Source: Chlorokybus atmophyticus | Taxonomy: Eukaryota > Streptophyta > Chlorokybophyceae > Chlorokybales > Chlorokybaceae | Reading direction: 5' to 3' | Length of the DNA: 64,000 nucleotides | Assembly (NCBI GenBank): GCA_009103225.1 | Contig: RHPI01001715.1 | Coordinates: forward strand, 1-64,000 | Shown: piece after piece, positions 35,069-51,130 of the stretch | Layout: the number at the start of each line of letters is the position of its first letter | Numbering within the stretch: position 1 is the stretch's first letter | Notes under the pieces: model-generated | Database searches by the model: none | What the model was told of the DNA's origin: nothing | The model's input: only the letters and a program-made list of their open reading frames with translations | Translations under genes and position numbers: made by a program

Positions 35069-35598
35069 TGTAAAGGGAAGGTACATCAATTACCACAAAT
35101 CGACTGTAAAAGCACCAAGTCTTTTGTGGTCGAGTGGTTTGTGACATTGGTCATCGGAGCTTGAGACCCGGGTTCGATTCCTGCCTCGCACACGAATTCC
35201 GCGGTCGTTGTTTCTCGATCCAATAATCGTAAATGGTCACTTTATGAGTGCCATCATCGATGGGTCGCGACTTGCCTAATGGCAGTCGCGCCGAACTGAC
35301 CAGTTTAGTCGGCGCGGCAGGGCGCGACCTGCCTATCGCGGCGACGCGACCTGTGGGGCCGGCAGCGGCGCGCTATGCGCGCGCTGACCGGTTTGGGCCT
35401 AGATTGGCCGGTCCTTGGATGGTGGGGCCGGTGACCGACCCTAAATCAGACCCCTGGGAAGATTCCCCAGCTGATGGCCGCCAGCTGCCGAGGACGTCAG
35501 CGTTCTTAAGTGGGGGAGAATGTAACGGGAAGGTACATTAATTACCACAAATCGACCATAAAAGCACCAAGTCTTTTGTGGTCGAGTGGTTTGTGACA
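35069..35598 (+). mobile_element. TRIM element A (terminal-repeat retrotransposon in miniature)
   Basis: Two 78-bp terminal repeats (35069-35146 and 35521-35598) start TGTAA and end GTGACA. A perfect 5-bp target duplication CCATA flanks the element (35064-35068 and 35599-35603). Just inside the left repeat is a primer-binding-site-like TTGGTCATCGGAGC, close to the initiator-tRNA type TGGTATCAGAGC. Just before the right repeat is a purine tract (AAGTGGGGGAGAA). There is no coding capacity. It is inserted in the CACTA-like element. The GGGTTCGATTCC near the primer site looks like a tRNA B box but belongs to the extended primer-binding region. Confidence 0.92.
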
Positions 35599-35634
35599 CC
35601 ATACCTCTAGCGAGAGGTCTGGCATGCGACCTTG

Positions 35635-38586
35635 CTACCGCAGATCTTCTCTTGTCTCGTCGCTGTCGCGCAAGCTAGCAAGCAGATTGGCCAAGTTGGT
35701 TGCCAGGGCAAAGATGTGCATGGGGCCAACCACATGACCCTTGTTGAATTGTTGTAAAAGCAGCCAATATGGAAGATTGTGATAATTGCTCAAGCCAATG
35801 ATGCTAGACGACTTGCAAAAATGTCTCTTGCAATCAATCAATTGAATGCTGGCTTTTGCGTGATGTCATCGCATACCTGTGTGTATGACATCCATTGCTT
35901 CAAGCTGTGTCACATTGCTATCTTCAGCACTATTGCTTAAGCAATGAGTTGATATTGCTTACCAATACACGCTCTCCGCAGTTCGCAATGGAGGTGCATG
36001 TTTGAGTTCTGGCTTGTTGCCAATGCTCGTCAGTGCGGTAAGAATGGTCATCTGGTATGCAACGATGGTAGTCTTGGTAGACTTTCTTCAGGAGGTTTAC
36101 ATGTTCTACGCGGCACTCGCATTTTTAACAGCCAAGAATGGCTCCATGCGCCATCTGCATGGCAGCTTTGGCAAGAGCTGCACAACCACAACTACATCTC
36201 AACAATCTTCATTGCGGGGTAGTTGCAAACACCTAGCTACACGAACACCAATGGCATTTCGAACCTAGACAATCGTGGATGACAATCTCCAAAATGGATC
36301 TGCACTTGAAGACTTCAACATGGTGACTGTCACATATTTCAATACCTGAACAATACCAGCAGTGTTAAAGTCCACAACCGTTGAAGATGAATGATGCTAC
36401 AACATGTGCCCAAGGCTGCCTAACTGGTCAATGATTGGCTTCACGTAAGCCTGGAGATTTTTTGGCTGCTTGGGAGCAGGTAATATTGCTGCTATAAAGG
36501 TAGTGTCCATCTTGTGCATATTTACATTTAGCAGGTTCGACACTAAAATTGTGACAACCTAAAATTCATAGTTCCTTGCAAGTCAAGAAACACCTTACTC
36601 ATTTGTACAGTCTCACACCACTTTGAGCATACGGCAAAAAACGAACTTCAATACCTTTGTGCGGATCTCTAAATGGGCTCATCTCGTTAATGAACATTGC
36701 TAGCCGTACATTGCGTGATTCTGTAGCAAACCGGTTGTAGTGTTCTTCAGTGTCCTTGAACATTGGCGAATCTGAGAGCAGCAAGGACACGCGGGGCTTA
36801 CAACCAACTGCCCCCAGCTGACCCGCCAACACATTCACACATGCACAAAAGCACCAGGCAAGGATGCTAAGGACTTACATACTGCCCCAGCATCTCACCA
36901 ACACGCTTCCGACAAACACAAACACAAACACAAGGCAGGACGCCAAGGTCTTACGTGCCGCCTCAACGTCTCACCAACACATTTATGCATGCAAAAAAGC
37001 ACAAGGCAAGAACACACACTGGGGTCTTACATGCCGCCCCAGCGTTTAACCAGCAATCCACGCACACACAAACACAAGTCCTACAGTCATAAAACAGTTG
37101 TGCCTCACTTAACATTTAACTTGTCAATGCGATTGACATATTACCGTGTGTAGATCGCATAATCCCATCCTGACTGCACTTTGTGTGCGCCGTCATCTCC
37201 GCAGCCACTGTAGGCTTCAGGTACAAAGATCTCAATGCAGCAGGTAAGTAAAAGTAGCGTGCAGTTTCCCATGCAACTTGTCTACCTCAAATGTTTATGT
37301 GGCGAGGTGTTTTGCAGTCTGCAAGGCATCAGTTGATTGCTCGCTCATGGGTCACACAGTGACCGTGCAACTGCAAAGGAAATGCAACAACTGCTCACCT
37401 TTGCAAAGTTTCCTCCTGACATATCCCCAATACATCATATGATCACACGTACACGCGTCGTACGCTTGGAAGCCCATGTTTAGGCTTGCAAGGCGATTCA
37501 TGACCTCTCATATGGGTCCTAGCATCTTGTTTGTCTTGGGCAAAACAACATCACGCATCAACCTGTCGCACACACCAACCACTTGGTAATTTGAACATGC
37601 ACAATGCAGCGAGGTCGTGCGTTCTATTTATAAAACTCTGCGCTAGCATCACCTCAGCACTTTGTTCATGAAGTTGAAAGGTATTCAATGTAGTTGAGCC
37701 AAGACAAGTAGCACCATGGAAATGCCCATAGGGGTTGTGCGTGAACCGGCAATAACGGGGTTAGTTGCATTGTCCAACAGCGCAGCATTCACATCGTCAA
37801 GCAGTAGTGCATCAGTACCGCGTGGATTAATTTCCTGCTCAAACTCCACATTGGTTTGGTAGTACAAATCTTGGCTAGGGTCGTCTTCAACTTGCTCAGG
37901 ATTTACTTGCTTTGCAGTTGAGGGGAAGTGCGCTTGAGTGTCAAGCGCACTTGCAGCAGTGGATTTGGTTGTGGGACCTTAATGCTCTGGCGATACTTGA
38001 TGGTGCCCTTCCCCATCATCATTCACAGGGCGTCCTACAGTGCACACTGCAGCAAACGGCACATGAACAATATGCAAAGCTAGCAATGATGAACATACAT
38101 ATGGAGTCAGTTCATACCTCTTGGGTGTAAGTGTGCCTGAGATTTGCAATAAGATGCAACGCTTGTTTGCAATGGCGTGGCTGGTTTAAGGTAAGAAGTT
38201 ACATAAATCCCCGCATGAAGTTGCTGAGTAACCTTTCGGATGTCAGCTAAAACATGCAAAGTTTGTCATTAGCCTGTTGATTTCATAAAGGGAGCCGCAT
38301 TATGTGATGTATTACCTGACATCATGATGGATGATGCAGCAGCAACAGCAGCATCAGCTTCTACAAATTTTTCAGGAGGAAGATAAGAACGGTACATCGG
38401 ACAAACAGCTTTTGGAGTTCCACTCCACATTCTAATGCCATGGTACTCTTGGTTTTCACGTCTAATAATGTGTTTATATGTCAACACTTTGCTCCCTCTG
38501 CAATCCTTGCAAAACACCTGCGGTGGTAGCTCATCTTGCAAGCTGTTGACACGAGTGAGTGTTCTGTTCCTGCAGTCAGCATGCAA
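35635..38586 (-). pseudogene. Tnp2-like transposase core and N-terminal part
   Basis: 35841-35635 contains SNYHNLPYWLL and VVGPMHIFALATNLANLL, matching the 'L-P-Y-x..D-P-M-H-N-L' block of Tnp2-type transposases with Asp replaced by Gly. 36838-36599 contains ESRNVRLAMFINEMSPF, matching 'R-x-G-L-x-x-D-G-F-x-P-F' with the catalytic-region Asp lost. 38586-38269 has LPPQVFCKDCRG, HIIRRENQEYHGI and a spaced Cys pair. The intervening 37685-37867 frame is acidic. Identification rests on these motif matches from memory. Confidence 0.6.
36856..37075 (+). repeat. three tandem copies of a ~73-bp repeat
   Basis: Units begin AGGCAAGGATGC, AGGCAGGACGCC and AGGCAAGAACAC and share TCTTACxTGCCGCC, CAACGTCTCACCAACAC and CACAAACACA. 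The repeat lies inside the CACTA-like region and is non-coding. Confidence 0.65.
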
Positions 38587-38769
38587 AGCGCAAAGGCACC
38601 ACCGATGATGCCGCTGCCGCTGCCTTTTCGCACTTCTCGGCGCAAGTGTGATAAGGGTTTAAATCGATACAACTCAGATCAAGCCCCGAGTCCAATCCGG
38701 ATGTGCTCCGAAATTTGCGTACCTACTCCTTTTTTTCTTCCATGCATTAGCTATTAGGGTTTGTGTGGC

Positions 38770-40617
38770 AGGTAGCGTGGCGGCAAAATGCTCGGCGGCA
38801 AAGTGTGCAATTTCCGCAAAGCATACTTGGTTAGGAACGTCAACTTCAAGCGATTGCGTCAGCATGAAGATAAGTGCAAGCTAGTCAGTGACCAGTATGG
38901 CCCATGATGCCTGCTGGCACCACACAAGGCAAGGGGAGACAATGTGAGGCAATGCAGACTGCTGGCACGATGCATGAGGTTAGAGTTCTTTTTAGTGGAG
39001 TGCACTTGCCTGCAGTGCTCGCTGTCCAAGTTTGAGTGGGACGAAGAGCCTATGGACCACCGGCCTGGAGCATATTAGGATGGGCATGTGTGCAATGTGA
39101 TTTAACATAAACTTGCGCGCAATGGTCGCGTCAAGTCCATTGCAAGCGAAGATGTTCACAACACGGTAAGCTGAACTGTCCTTGCACGCAGGAAAACAGC
39201 ACTCCCAGACATAAACAACTCACTCGTGACTGTTAAACGGGGGATGCGGTAGTCAATGCAATTAATGTTATCATGATACTTACTGCTTGGCGGAAGGAGA
39301 TTGTTGATGAGGGGCAGTCTTTAGTAGCATGCTGCGCTGTGGTGTATTGGCCTGGGATGAGCATTTCGTGTGCAGGCCGCATCACTTTTTATGCCAACAC
39401 AGGTATATATGTTTGCATATATTGCAGAATTTTTGATGTACATGTGCGCGTTCACGCAAGCACTGGCTCGGAACCATACCATAAAGTACGACGAATATAA
39501 TGAAGACCTACGACTGCACCACATCTTGATAAAGAACTGGAACATGGTAGTTGTGCGTGAGGGTTACGACATGCAAGATGTCCATGCAGTGATGGTTCAA
39601 GTTGGTGATTAAATTTGTTTGGAACTGCAAAACATGCCTGGTCGAGAGCTCGTTGGCCCAAGCCACCACCCATTATGATAACTCGCACACCATGCGACTC
39701 AAGCGAAAGATGTTACAGGCAGCGCGCACTAGATCTCTTTTGCGGCGCTGGTGGCCATGAATATGTACGGGGCAGGGTTTGATGTTGAGAGCATCGACAA
39801 CAGGCCACAACCGTCATACCCATTCAGGTTTTGCCAGATGGAGGCAATAGACGCTGATCTGTCCGCATATGATGCAATGTGGGCATGGTGATTGTGGTTG
39901 ATGCCCAGAATGCAAGCCAGGGATGTTGCTGCTTTGGCCCGTTATGTAACGGGAAGGTACATTACATTACCACAAATCGACCATAAAAGGACCAAGTCTC
40001 TTGTGGTCGAGTGGTTTGTGACATTGGTCATCGGAGCTTGAGACCCGGGTTCGATTCCTGCCTTGCACACGAATTCCGCGGTCGTTGTTTCTCGATCCAA
40101 TAACATCGTAAATGGTCACTTTATAAGTGCCATCATCGATGGGTCGCGACTTGCCTAATGGCAGTCGCGCCGAACTGACCAGTTCAGTCGGCGCGGCAGG
40201 GCGCGACCTGCCTACTGCGGCGACGCGCCCTGTGGGGCCAGCAGCGGAGCGCTATGCGCGCGCTGACCGGTATGGGCCTAGATTGGCCGGTCCTTGGGTG
40301 GTGGGGCCGGTGACCGACCCTAACAAACCCCTTGGGTAATTCCCCAGCTGACCGGGCAGCTGCCGAGGACGTCAGCGTTCTTAAGTGGGGGGGAATGTAA
40401 CGGGAAGGTACATTACGTTACCACAAATCGACCATAAAAGCACCAAGTCTTTTGTGGTCGAGTGGTTTGTGACACGTTAGGTTACTAAAGGCTATCAAGG
40501 TGAGGAAGCAGCCAGCAAAGAAAGGCACCAGCGCACGCGGGAGGGGCCGTGGAAAGGGAAGCAGGGGGGTTGGGAAGGGCAACCGGGGCGGTCGTGGGCG
40601 ACGCAGCAGGAATTAGG
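38770..40617 (+). pseudogene. cytosine methyltransferase-like gene remnant, split by TRIM B
   Basis: At about 39727-39775 the frame reads RALDLFCGAGGHEY, a motif I of C5 methyltransferases. After a one-base shift it continues GAGFDVESIDNRPQPSYPF and FCQMEAIDADL, matching the following 'A-G-F-D-V..D..P-Q-P-x-Y-P-F' region of Dcm-type enzymes. Motifs IV-X are absent. TRIM B enters at 39945. Beyond it a frame continues to a basic RGRGRGKGSRGVGKGNRG tail with a stop at about 40617. Upstream open segments (38778-38906, 39030-39175, 39370-39612) may be earlier exons, but I recognise nothing in them and the joins are uncertain. The plus-strand assignment before 39700 is tentative. Confidence 0.55.
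39945..40474 (+). mobile_element. TRIM element B
   Basis: Terminal repeats 39945-40023 and 40396-40474 (79 bp each, TGTAAC...GTGACA). A perfect 5-bp target duplication CGTTA flanks it (39940-39944 and 40475-40479). The internal region is nearly identical to that of element A, including the primer-site-like TTGGTCATCGGAGC and a G-rich tract before the right repeat. Inserted in the methyltransferase-like remnant. Confidence 0.92.
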
Positions 40618-40971
40618 CATCAGCACAGGGTAGGACATTGTGGTTGCTGCGGTACAATAAGGTAGCATACATGGCAACAATACTAAACGAGATTTGGGGC
40701 CAGCTAACATTTAGCTAACCTTATCAAAAACATTCACGGGCTTTAGCCGGATGTTGTGCAGAGTTATGCAGAGTGATGCAGAGTGATGTCAACTTCCCCA
40801 ACTCACCGCAAACAACCTTGCACTAGCAGTTAATGCAGAGAGTTTATTGCCAATATCGGCTGGTATGTTGAACGTTGCAATCAAAAGGGCGGCGGGCTGA
40901 ACAAAATGTGTATCTTTAGGTCACCCACATTGTAAGTATTTCCACCTGCATGGTTACATCTTTAGAACAAG

Positions 40972-41035
40972 CTACCGGTACCGGTAGCCGGTACTTATAT
41001 ACCGGTATGAATATATACAAATATACCGGTAGTGC
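40972..41035. repeat. ACCGGTA-type palindromic microsatellite
   Basis: Five or more ACCGGTA or CCGGTA words within about 60 bases, several overlapping as palindromes and interspersed with ATATAC. Confidence 0.7.
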
Positions 41036-41407
41036 TGATGTATGCAGCTGTTGGTGCATGCGTGGCGGAACGTGAGACAATCGAGGTAGTTGCTGTAAAG
41101 GTTATACTACTTTGAAACGCATCGCAGGGGTGTCTTGTTTCGTTTGGTCAGTCAGTACATGTCCGCGCACGTTTGAAACTCGGCGATGGAGTAGTGAACC
41201 GCCTATCATTACGATCTTTTTATATATATTTTTGCCGCAAACTGCAGCCACAATGGCCACAATGGTTGGTTTTGGTGTCAGATAAACCTGTCAACGTGCA
41301 CACATGCCATGAGCTTGGTTTACCAGGCTTGTGATGTGCTGTTTTCTTGGCTAGCAACAAGGTAGGTAAAGCGGCATTTGTATGCATGTTCTGTCCCTGT
41401 CGTTGCT

Positions 41408-41455
41408 TTGTCTAAGCTGGGCATGCCCCTTCAACTGCATGCCCAGCTTAGACAA
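41408..41455. repeat. perfect 19-bp inverted repeat with 10-base loop
   Basis: TTGTCTAAGCTGGGCATGC (41408-41426) and GCATGCCCAGCTTAGACAA (41437-41455) are exact reverse complements. A transcript would form a tight stem-loop of about the size seen in small-RNA precursors, but nothing else supports a small RNA gene. Confidence 0.75.
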
Positions 41456-41751
41456 GGCTGTTGCATGCAAGCATGGATGCGCAACACACACACAAGAACA
41501 CAGCAGTGCAAAGTGCATGCAATCGACAGTTGAATTGATACTAATCCCTTTAACGCGTGATCTATCCAGCAATTATTGAAGAATTTGGCCAAAACCAAGT
41601 TCAAGAATAGGCGATACCAATATTAATGCACACCTTTTAATTCACCTTAATGGCAGCTGAATACCAAATTAAATTATAACTAAGGCAAGAAAGGAGGTAG
41701 AAAACGGTACCTCGTTTGCCATTAGGTGCCCAACCAAGTTACAGCTGGATC

Positions 41752-42222
41752 TCAAACCAAGTTGTGGTCAAAGCCAGACTGTTGGGGGGCCATTTCTACC
41801 GGTGAGGCGCCGAATCCGCTGAAGATGTGCTCAAGGTACGCCCGCGTCACCGTGGATGTATTATTTAGTAACATTATCAACTCCACCCACTTGCTGAGGT
41901 GTTCGATGGCGACAAGTATGTATACGTTGTCGCGGCGTGTGATGGGCAGCTCGCCTGCAAGGTCCATGCTGCACCAATATACAAGCCCCATGATGGGCAA
42001 GGGATGCAGCTGAGGGTGGCGATGTGAAAAGCTTGCCCGGATGCAATCGCAGGACCTACACTGTCTGAATACTTCCGCGACATTGCGTGCAAGTTCGTCC
42101 CACCAATAGTCACCACGCACCATATTGGCAGTGCGATTCATGTCGAAGAACCAAAGCTGGTGATGCAAGTTAGCGATAATAGACGCCCGGCGGTTGATGG
42201 GGGAACCTCCTACACTGACCAT
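41752..42222 (-). pseudogene. Gypsy integrase fragment
   Basis: The frame shows an H2C2-type zinc region (NLHHQLWF, ARNVAEVFRQCRSCDCIRAS) followed by the integrase core start YWCSMDLAGELPITRRDNVY with its first catalytic Asp, then YILVAIEHLSKWVELI. The remaining core is truncated or frame-shifted after AYLEHIFSGFG. Confidence 0.85.
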
Positions 42223-42374
42223 CGCTTATGACGCGCCATGGAGCGTCATTGTCCCAGGTGTAGTTACTTGCGCGGTGCTACGCGCGGTCAGTTGTCTTTT
42301 GGTCTAGCCTAGCAGGCAGAGCCGGTCCGGTCTTAATCAGCTGCAAGCCACGCTCATTTGTCCAAATGTCCCCT

Positions 42375-43515
42375 TCACTTGTAGGGGGTATGGTGGCCCA
42401 GAGCATTGGGTTGCGGGCCTCCGTGCGTATGCCGGCTGCCATGACCAACTATGATGGCGCGCTTGCGAGGTGTGTTGCCGTCGTATCGGGCGTCAGTGGC
42501 GTCCACTATAGCGGGATTGGGGTTGCGACTCAAGCCATCGGCACCGGTGTTAACAATGCCTGGCTTGTGGGTAATAGTAAGGTCGTATACTTGTAGCAGC
42601 AAAGCCCAACGCGCGTGCTTGCCAGTGAGTTGATTGCTCGTGAGTAGCCACTGCAGGGGCTGGTGGTTAGTGACCTGCTCAAAATGTAGCCAAAGAGAAA
42701 TGGCCGAAAGAACTAAATGGCCCAAAAAGCACGCTGCTCCCCTCCGGGGAAGGCTTCATAGCTGCTATAGTTAGCTTCCGCCGCATTATTGCTCCTATTG
42801 GCGTAGGCAATGACTTGTTCCTTGCCTTCGCCGTTCTTCAGGCAGAGCACCGCACCCAGCCCAAGCCGGCTCCAACTGATAATGAGTATGAAGGGCTTGT
42901 TGTAGGCAGGGCGCGCCAGGATGGGAGCCGACTGCAGGTGGCCTTTCAACGCCTCTAAGGCTTGCTGCTGCTTTGCTTCACCCCAATGCCAAATGATGGC
43001 TTTCTTCAACAGGGCATTGAGGGGTTTGGCCAACGTGGAGACGTTGAGCACAAACCTTTGGTAATAGTTGGCAAGATCAAGGGAGGCAACAAGACGGGAG
43101 ATGTCCGTGGGTGGTGGCACCTTCAGCAACGCATCCATTTTTGCCTGCTGCACCAGCATTCCATTGGGGACGATGAGGTGGCCGAGATATGGAATCTTGT
43201 CACGTACACTTCTCAAGGTGTGCCGTGAGCCCGTGCTCCTTTGGTCTGTGCAACGCCTTCTTGATGTGCTGCGAGTTCGCTTTAGCAGTGTGGCTAAAGA
43301 TGAGGATGTCATCGATGTAGCACCTGAAATTGTCCAGCCCATTAAGGGTTATGTCCATTACGCGTTGGATGACAGCAGGTGCGTTCTTCAATTGAAAAGG
43401 CATAACCTTCCATTGATACAGTGTCCGCTTGCCCCAAAAAGCGGTCTTGCACTTGTCCTCCGTCTTGATGCCAATGAATCCCAGAGCGCATATCCATCAC
43501 CGAAAAGTACTTGCA
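42375..43515 (-). pseudogene. Gypsy reverse transcriptase (distal part) and RNase H
   Basis: Read right to left: CKYFSVMDMRSGIHWHQ at the LINE junction, MPFQLKNAPAVIQRVMD, the catalytic CYIDDILIFS (43300-43335), IPYLGHLIVPNGM, then the thumb/RNase H transition (LLKKAIIWHWGEAKQQQALE). The RNase H end has TNHQPLQWLLTSNQLTGKHA and DLTITHKPGIVNTGADGLSR. Pieces lie in different frames, so several indels are present. Confidence 0.9.
43503..43515 (+). repeat. target-site duplication, left side of LINE
   Basis: AAAAGTACTTGCA at 43503-43515 is repeated exactly at 51390-51402. On the reverse strand it encodes part of the Gypsy CKYFS motif. Confidence 0.9.
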
Positions 43516-43680
43516 AGTACTGGTGGGGCGCGCAACCCGCCTGCGGCGGCGGCAGCGTCCTAGCCAAGGTTTTCGCGGGCATTGTTGTGGGGGGCGTCTG
43601 ATGTGGGCTCTTCCCACACCCGGCCGCCTGCCCACCAGCTAGGCATCTTAGATCCGCGCCTACATCGGCGGATCCGTACC

Positions 43681-45303
43681 ATGGTCAACGCCGACGATCC
43701 GGCGCAGGTGGGTGAGCTGATGGATGACGATAAGACGGAGGCTATGCATACCGCCCTCTCTTCTACTCATCCGTCCTCCCCACCCTCTCCCCGCACTTCT
43801 CCACCTGTCTCCGACGGTGGACCGCCTCAGGCCGGGGCTCCCCCAGCGAGCTCCGGCCCGGCTTGGGTTGCATTCGATCCCCGGCATCCTGCCGGCCGAC
43901 CTGCCCCGAGCACCAACGACACGCTTGCTGGGGCCTCCACCGGAGGCCCTCTCCCAACAGCTGAGTTCCTTGATGCAGTTGTTGCTGGTTGCATGGATGC
44001 GTCCTCTTTTACACCCACCATGCTTGAAGAGCACGAGTGCTTGTCCTTCACCGTGGATGCTCCCCTATTTGATAGGTGGCAATCAGTGCTGAGCTCTCGT
44101 GCACTGGTGTTTTCATTCCCGTTTACACGTGCTCTCAAGTCAGCCACGAGTGTTAGGCTTGCGTGGTTGCAGTTAGTGTGCACAGACAGCCAGTCGACCA
44201 GAATGTTGATTGCTGCACACCCCGTTGCAAGGACTGGCGACGTGCAATGCATTTTTGCATCTGCATCAGGTGCATCTGCAACACAAGTGCTCGCGCGGGC
44301 TCAACGCAACTTGCTCCCGAAGTGCGGGGGCCAGCAAGTTCGGGTCCAGCGGTGGGGGGAGGCTTCCACGACGAGGGATTGGATATCCTTCCTTGGCATG
44401 CGTCCGGAACTGCTCCCCTTCATCCGAGCGGTGATTCAACGTCGGCAAGATTGGCCATCCTCTGCAGAGCGGTCAGTCCGGCTCTACCCCACCCTTTGAG
44501 ACTTCCAGCACGCGCTATGCCTTCCACCCGCTGCCAGGCGCTGTCGTGCCCAAGAAGCTCGCGTTCTGTGTGCCAAGAGAAGGGGGATGGATCACATACA
44601 CGGTGGACGTAATCACACCTTCCTCCCCCCCGCTTTGCTTTTACTGCAAGCGCCCTGGGCATACTCGCGCGAGGTGTCCGCACACTCCAGCTCGAGGTGC
44701 GCAGCAGCCTCCGGCTCATCCTGCTCCTCCGCCACCTCACACATCGCTTCTCCACCCACTCAGGCAGGTGATGCGCAGGGGGGTGTTGCTCCTCCAACGA
44801 CCGGCGACAGCGGCACTCTCTTCGCCCCCGCTGTTGCGCTGCCACCCCACACCTCCACGACTACTCAGTCCGCGGATGGCTGGCAACGAGCCACACGTAA
44901 ACAGAAAGGTGCGGGGCGCCAGGAGGCAGACACGCCCACCACCCGCGCACAGCAATCACACCCTCCTGCTGCTCGCTCCTCAGCTGTTCAGCCGTCCTCC
45001 CCATCCCGTCCTGCACACACCCCACGCTTGGAGTCATGATACGAGATGGTGGAAGAGGATCAGCACGCCGCAGCGCAGCAGGAAGCATCCTCTCCTGTGA
45101 AAGCGCCTCCCACTCCCGTACTTTCAGATGTGTTGGCCCCGCTACTCGCAAAACTCGGCGTTGATATGGGGGAGGGGGAGTTCGATGCGGTTTACGCTGT
45201 TCCAATGCTGGGCACGGGCCTCACCGCTCCTATTGGCCCGGCACAGCTGCTGCTGTCCAATGTTGGCCAGATTTCTGGCCTGAGGGTGGAAGCTATAGCC
45301 CGT

Positions 45304-45335
<32 letters not shown>

Positions 45336-46626
45336 NNNNNNNNNNNNNNNNNNNNNNNNNNNNNNNNNNNNNNNNNNNNNNNNNNNNNNNNNNNNNNNNN
45401 NNNNNNNNNNNNNNNNNNNNNNNNNNNNNNNNNNNNNNNNNNNNNNNNNNNNNNNNNNNNNNNNNNNNNNNNNNNNNNNNNNNNNNNNNNNNNNNNNNNN
45501 NNNNNNNNNNNNNNNNNNNNNNNNNNCCCCCCCCCCCCCCCCCCCCCCCCGCCTGGTCATTCAGTGTCGGAGGAATGGCTGTTGGAAAGGTTGAGCTCTC
45601 CGCTGCAGGCGCTTGGCTACTCCCCGAGCGGAGGTTTGGCGGCGACTGCGCAGCGCTCCATGCTCTCATGCTTTCGCACTTCGAGGCAATGGGCGCCGCC
45701 GCACCAAGCTCTACATCATGCAGGTCCTGCCAGCAGACGTGGCCTCGTTGTCCATCCCGCTCACCCCGGCTCAGCGCTGGGTGTCGCTGGACGAATGGGA
45801 GCTGGCACTGAAGAACCGAGCGGCTGGCCGGACAGCCACCCTGGGTCTCACATTTCTTGCTGCTTTTCATTCATGGAGAGCGGCCCTTTTGAGAGCGCCC
45901 ACCCCATCAGGCGCGACCCCCTCGTCAAGCTCTGTTGCGCGCAGCTCGGTGGCTAGGCAACTCATTTCTCCCCCCAAGCTTGCGAGCCCGGAGCAGCCCC
46001 CGCACAGGCCCGTTTTGCCTGCCCCACACCCGGTGCAGGCCTGTGCGAGCTTCATGTCCCCGGAGAAGCCCCCCCCCGCGTGCGGTGCGCTCGGTGATGG
46101 TCGTCCTCAGATGTCAAGACGGGGAGTGGTGGCTAGGCCTTGGCAGGTGCCCCCAACCCTCTCCCACCCCCTTCGCTCTCGCAAGCTCAGAAGACGTTGC
46201 GGAGGAGCCCCACCTCCGTCACCTCGTGGCAAGGGCTTTACAACTCCCGGAAGACGCTCCGTGGGAGGAGTGGGAGGCTGCCACCAGCGTGCTGACTATG
46301 CGCATGCAAGAGGATCAGATCCAGCGCTACGTGGTCTGGGTGCTGACGGTGCCGGAATATGTACACGACAATGGTGATGGCGAGGTGGTGTGGGCGAATG
46401 TGCGTAAGCTTCCGTGGGCGGCGGGAGGGTTGGAAGCGCTGGTCGGCTCGATCACTGCGTCCGCGCTTGGCCTGTTGCGCTCGCAGGCCCCCAAGCTCCT
46501 TCCGCTGCCACGCAACGCCGACGCCTCGCTGAGGGAAGCTCTCCAGGGGGCGCCAGCGGACCCGCAGGAGATCTCCCTTGAAGAGCTGCTGGGGGTTCTC
46601 CCGCAGGGGAGCTCATCCGCAACACC

Positions 46627-46630
<4 letters not shown>
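43681..46630 (+). pseudogene. LINE ORF1 (CCHC zinc-knuckle RNA-binding protein), interrupted
   Basis: ATG 43681 begins MVNADDPAQVGELMDDDK and gives an open frame to 44499; an upstream ATG at 43582 is also in frame. A frame change near 44490 leads to a Pro-rich part with CFYCKRPGHTRARCPH, a CCHC knuckle (about 44635-44685). The N gap at 45336-45526 breaks the middle. The C-terminal part (to the stop TGA 46628-46630) reads WWLGLGR, WEEWEAATSVLTMRMQED and RYVVWVLTVPEYV, which I do not recognise. L1 ORF1 proteins bind the element RNA and assist target-primed reverse transcription. The stop overlaps the ORF2 start (ATGA). Confidence 0.7.
45305..45550 (+). other. poly-C tract containing an assembly gap
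   Basis: C run 45305-45335, 191 Ns at 45336-45526, C run 45527-45550. It interrupts LINE ORF1. True length and sequence are unknown. Confidence 0.95.

Positions 46631-51130
<4,500 letters not shown>

Larger units (their letters stand above)
31257..38672 (-). mobile_element. degenerate CACTA/Tnp2-like DNA transposon with Ulp1-like and PHD-like modules
   Basis: On the reverse strand, read right to left: a Cys-containing N-terminal part (38672-38269), a Tnp2-like core (36838-36599 and 35841-35635), a DUF4218-like block (34514-34140), a helical tail (33980-33651), a PHD-like zinc module (32954-32739) and an Ulp1-like protease (32129-31257). Order and strand agree, so I treat them as one element or two adjacent related ones. 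Termini were not found. Many frame breaks and the TRIM A insertion show it is inactive. Confidence 0.6.
40622..41751. other. interval without a gene
   Basis: I see no supported coding sequence. It contains a short GCAGAGTTAT/GCAGAGTGAT repeat at about 40755-40790, an ACCGGTA-rich palindromic microsatellite (40972-41035) and a perfect hairpin (41408-41455). The distal end of the Gypsy element, including any LTR, should be here, but I cannot identify a repeat that matches the other end. Confidence 0.5.

Noticed and set aside
35129-35190. Possible tRNA gene or tRNA-derived SINE (box A-like GGTCGAGTGG and box B-like GGTTCGATTCC)
   Set aside because: No cloverleaf can be drawn with normal arms, and the sequence is the end of an LTR plus an extended primer-binding site in an element with LTRs and target duplications.
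45046-45594. Open frames running through the poly-C/N tract (long Pro or Gly runs)
   Set aside because: They are products of the homopolymer and the gap, not evidence of a real protein; the LINE frames explain the flanks.
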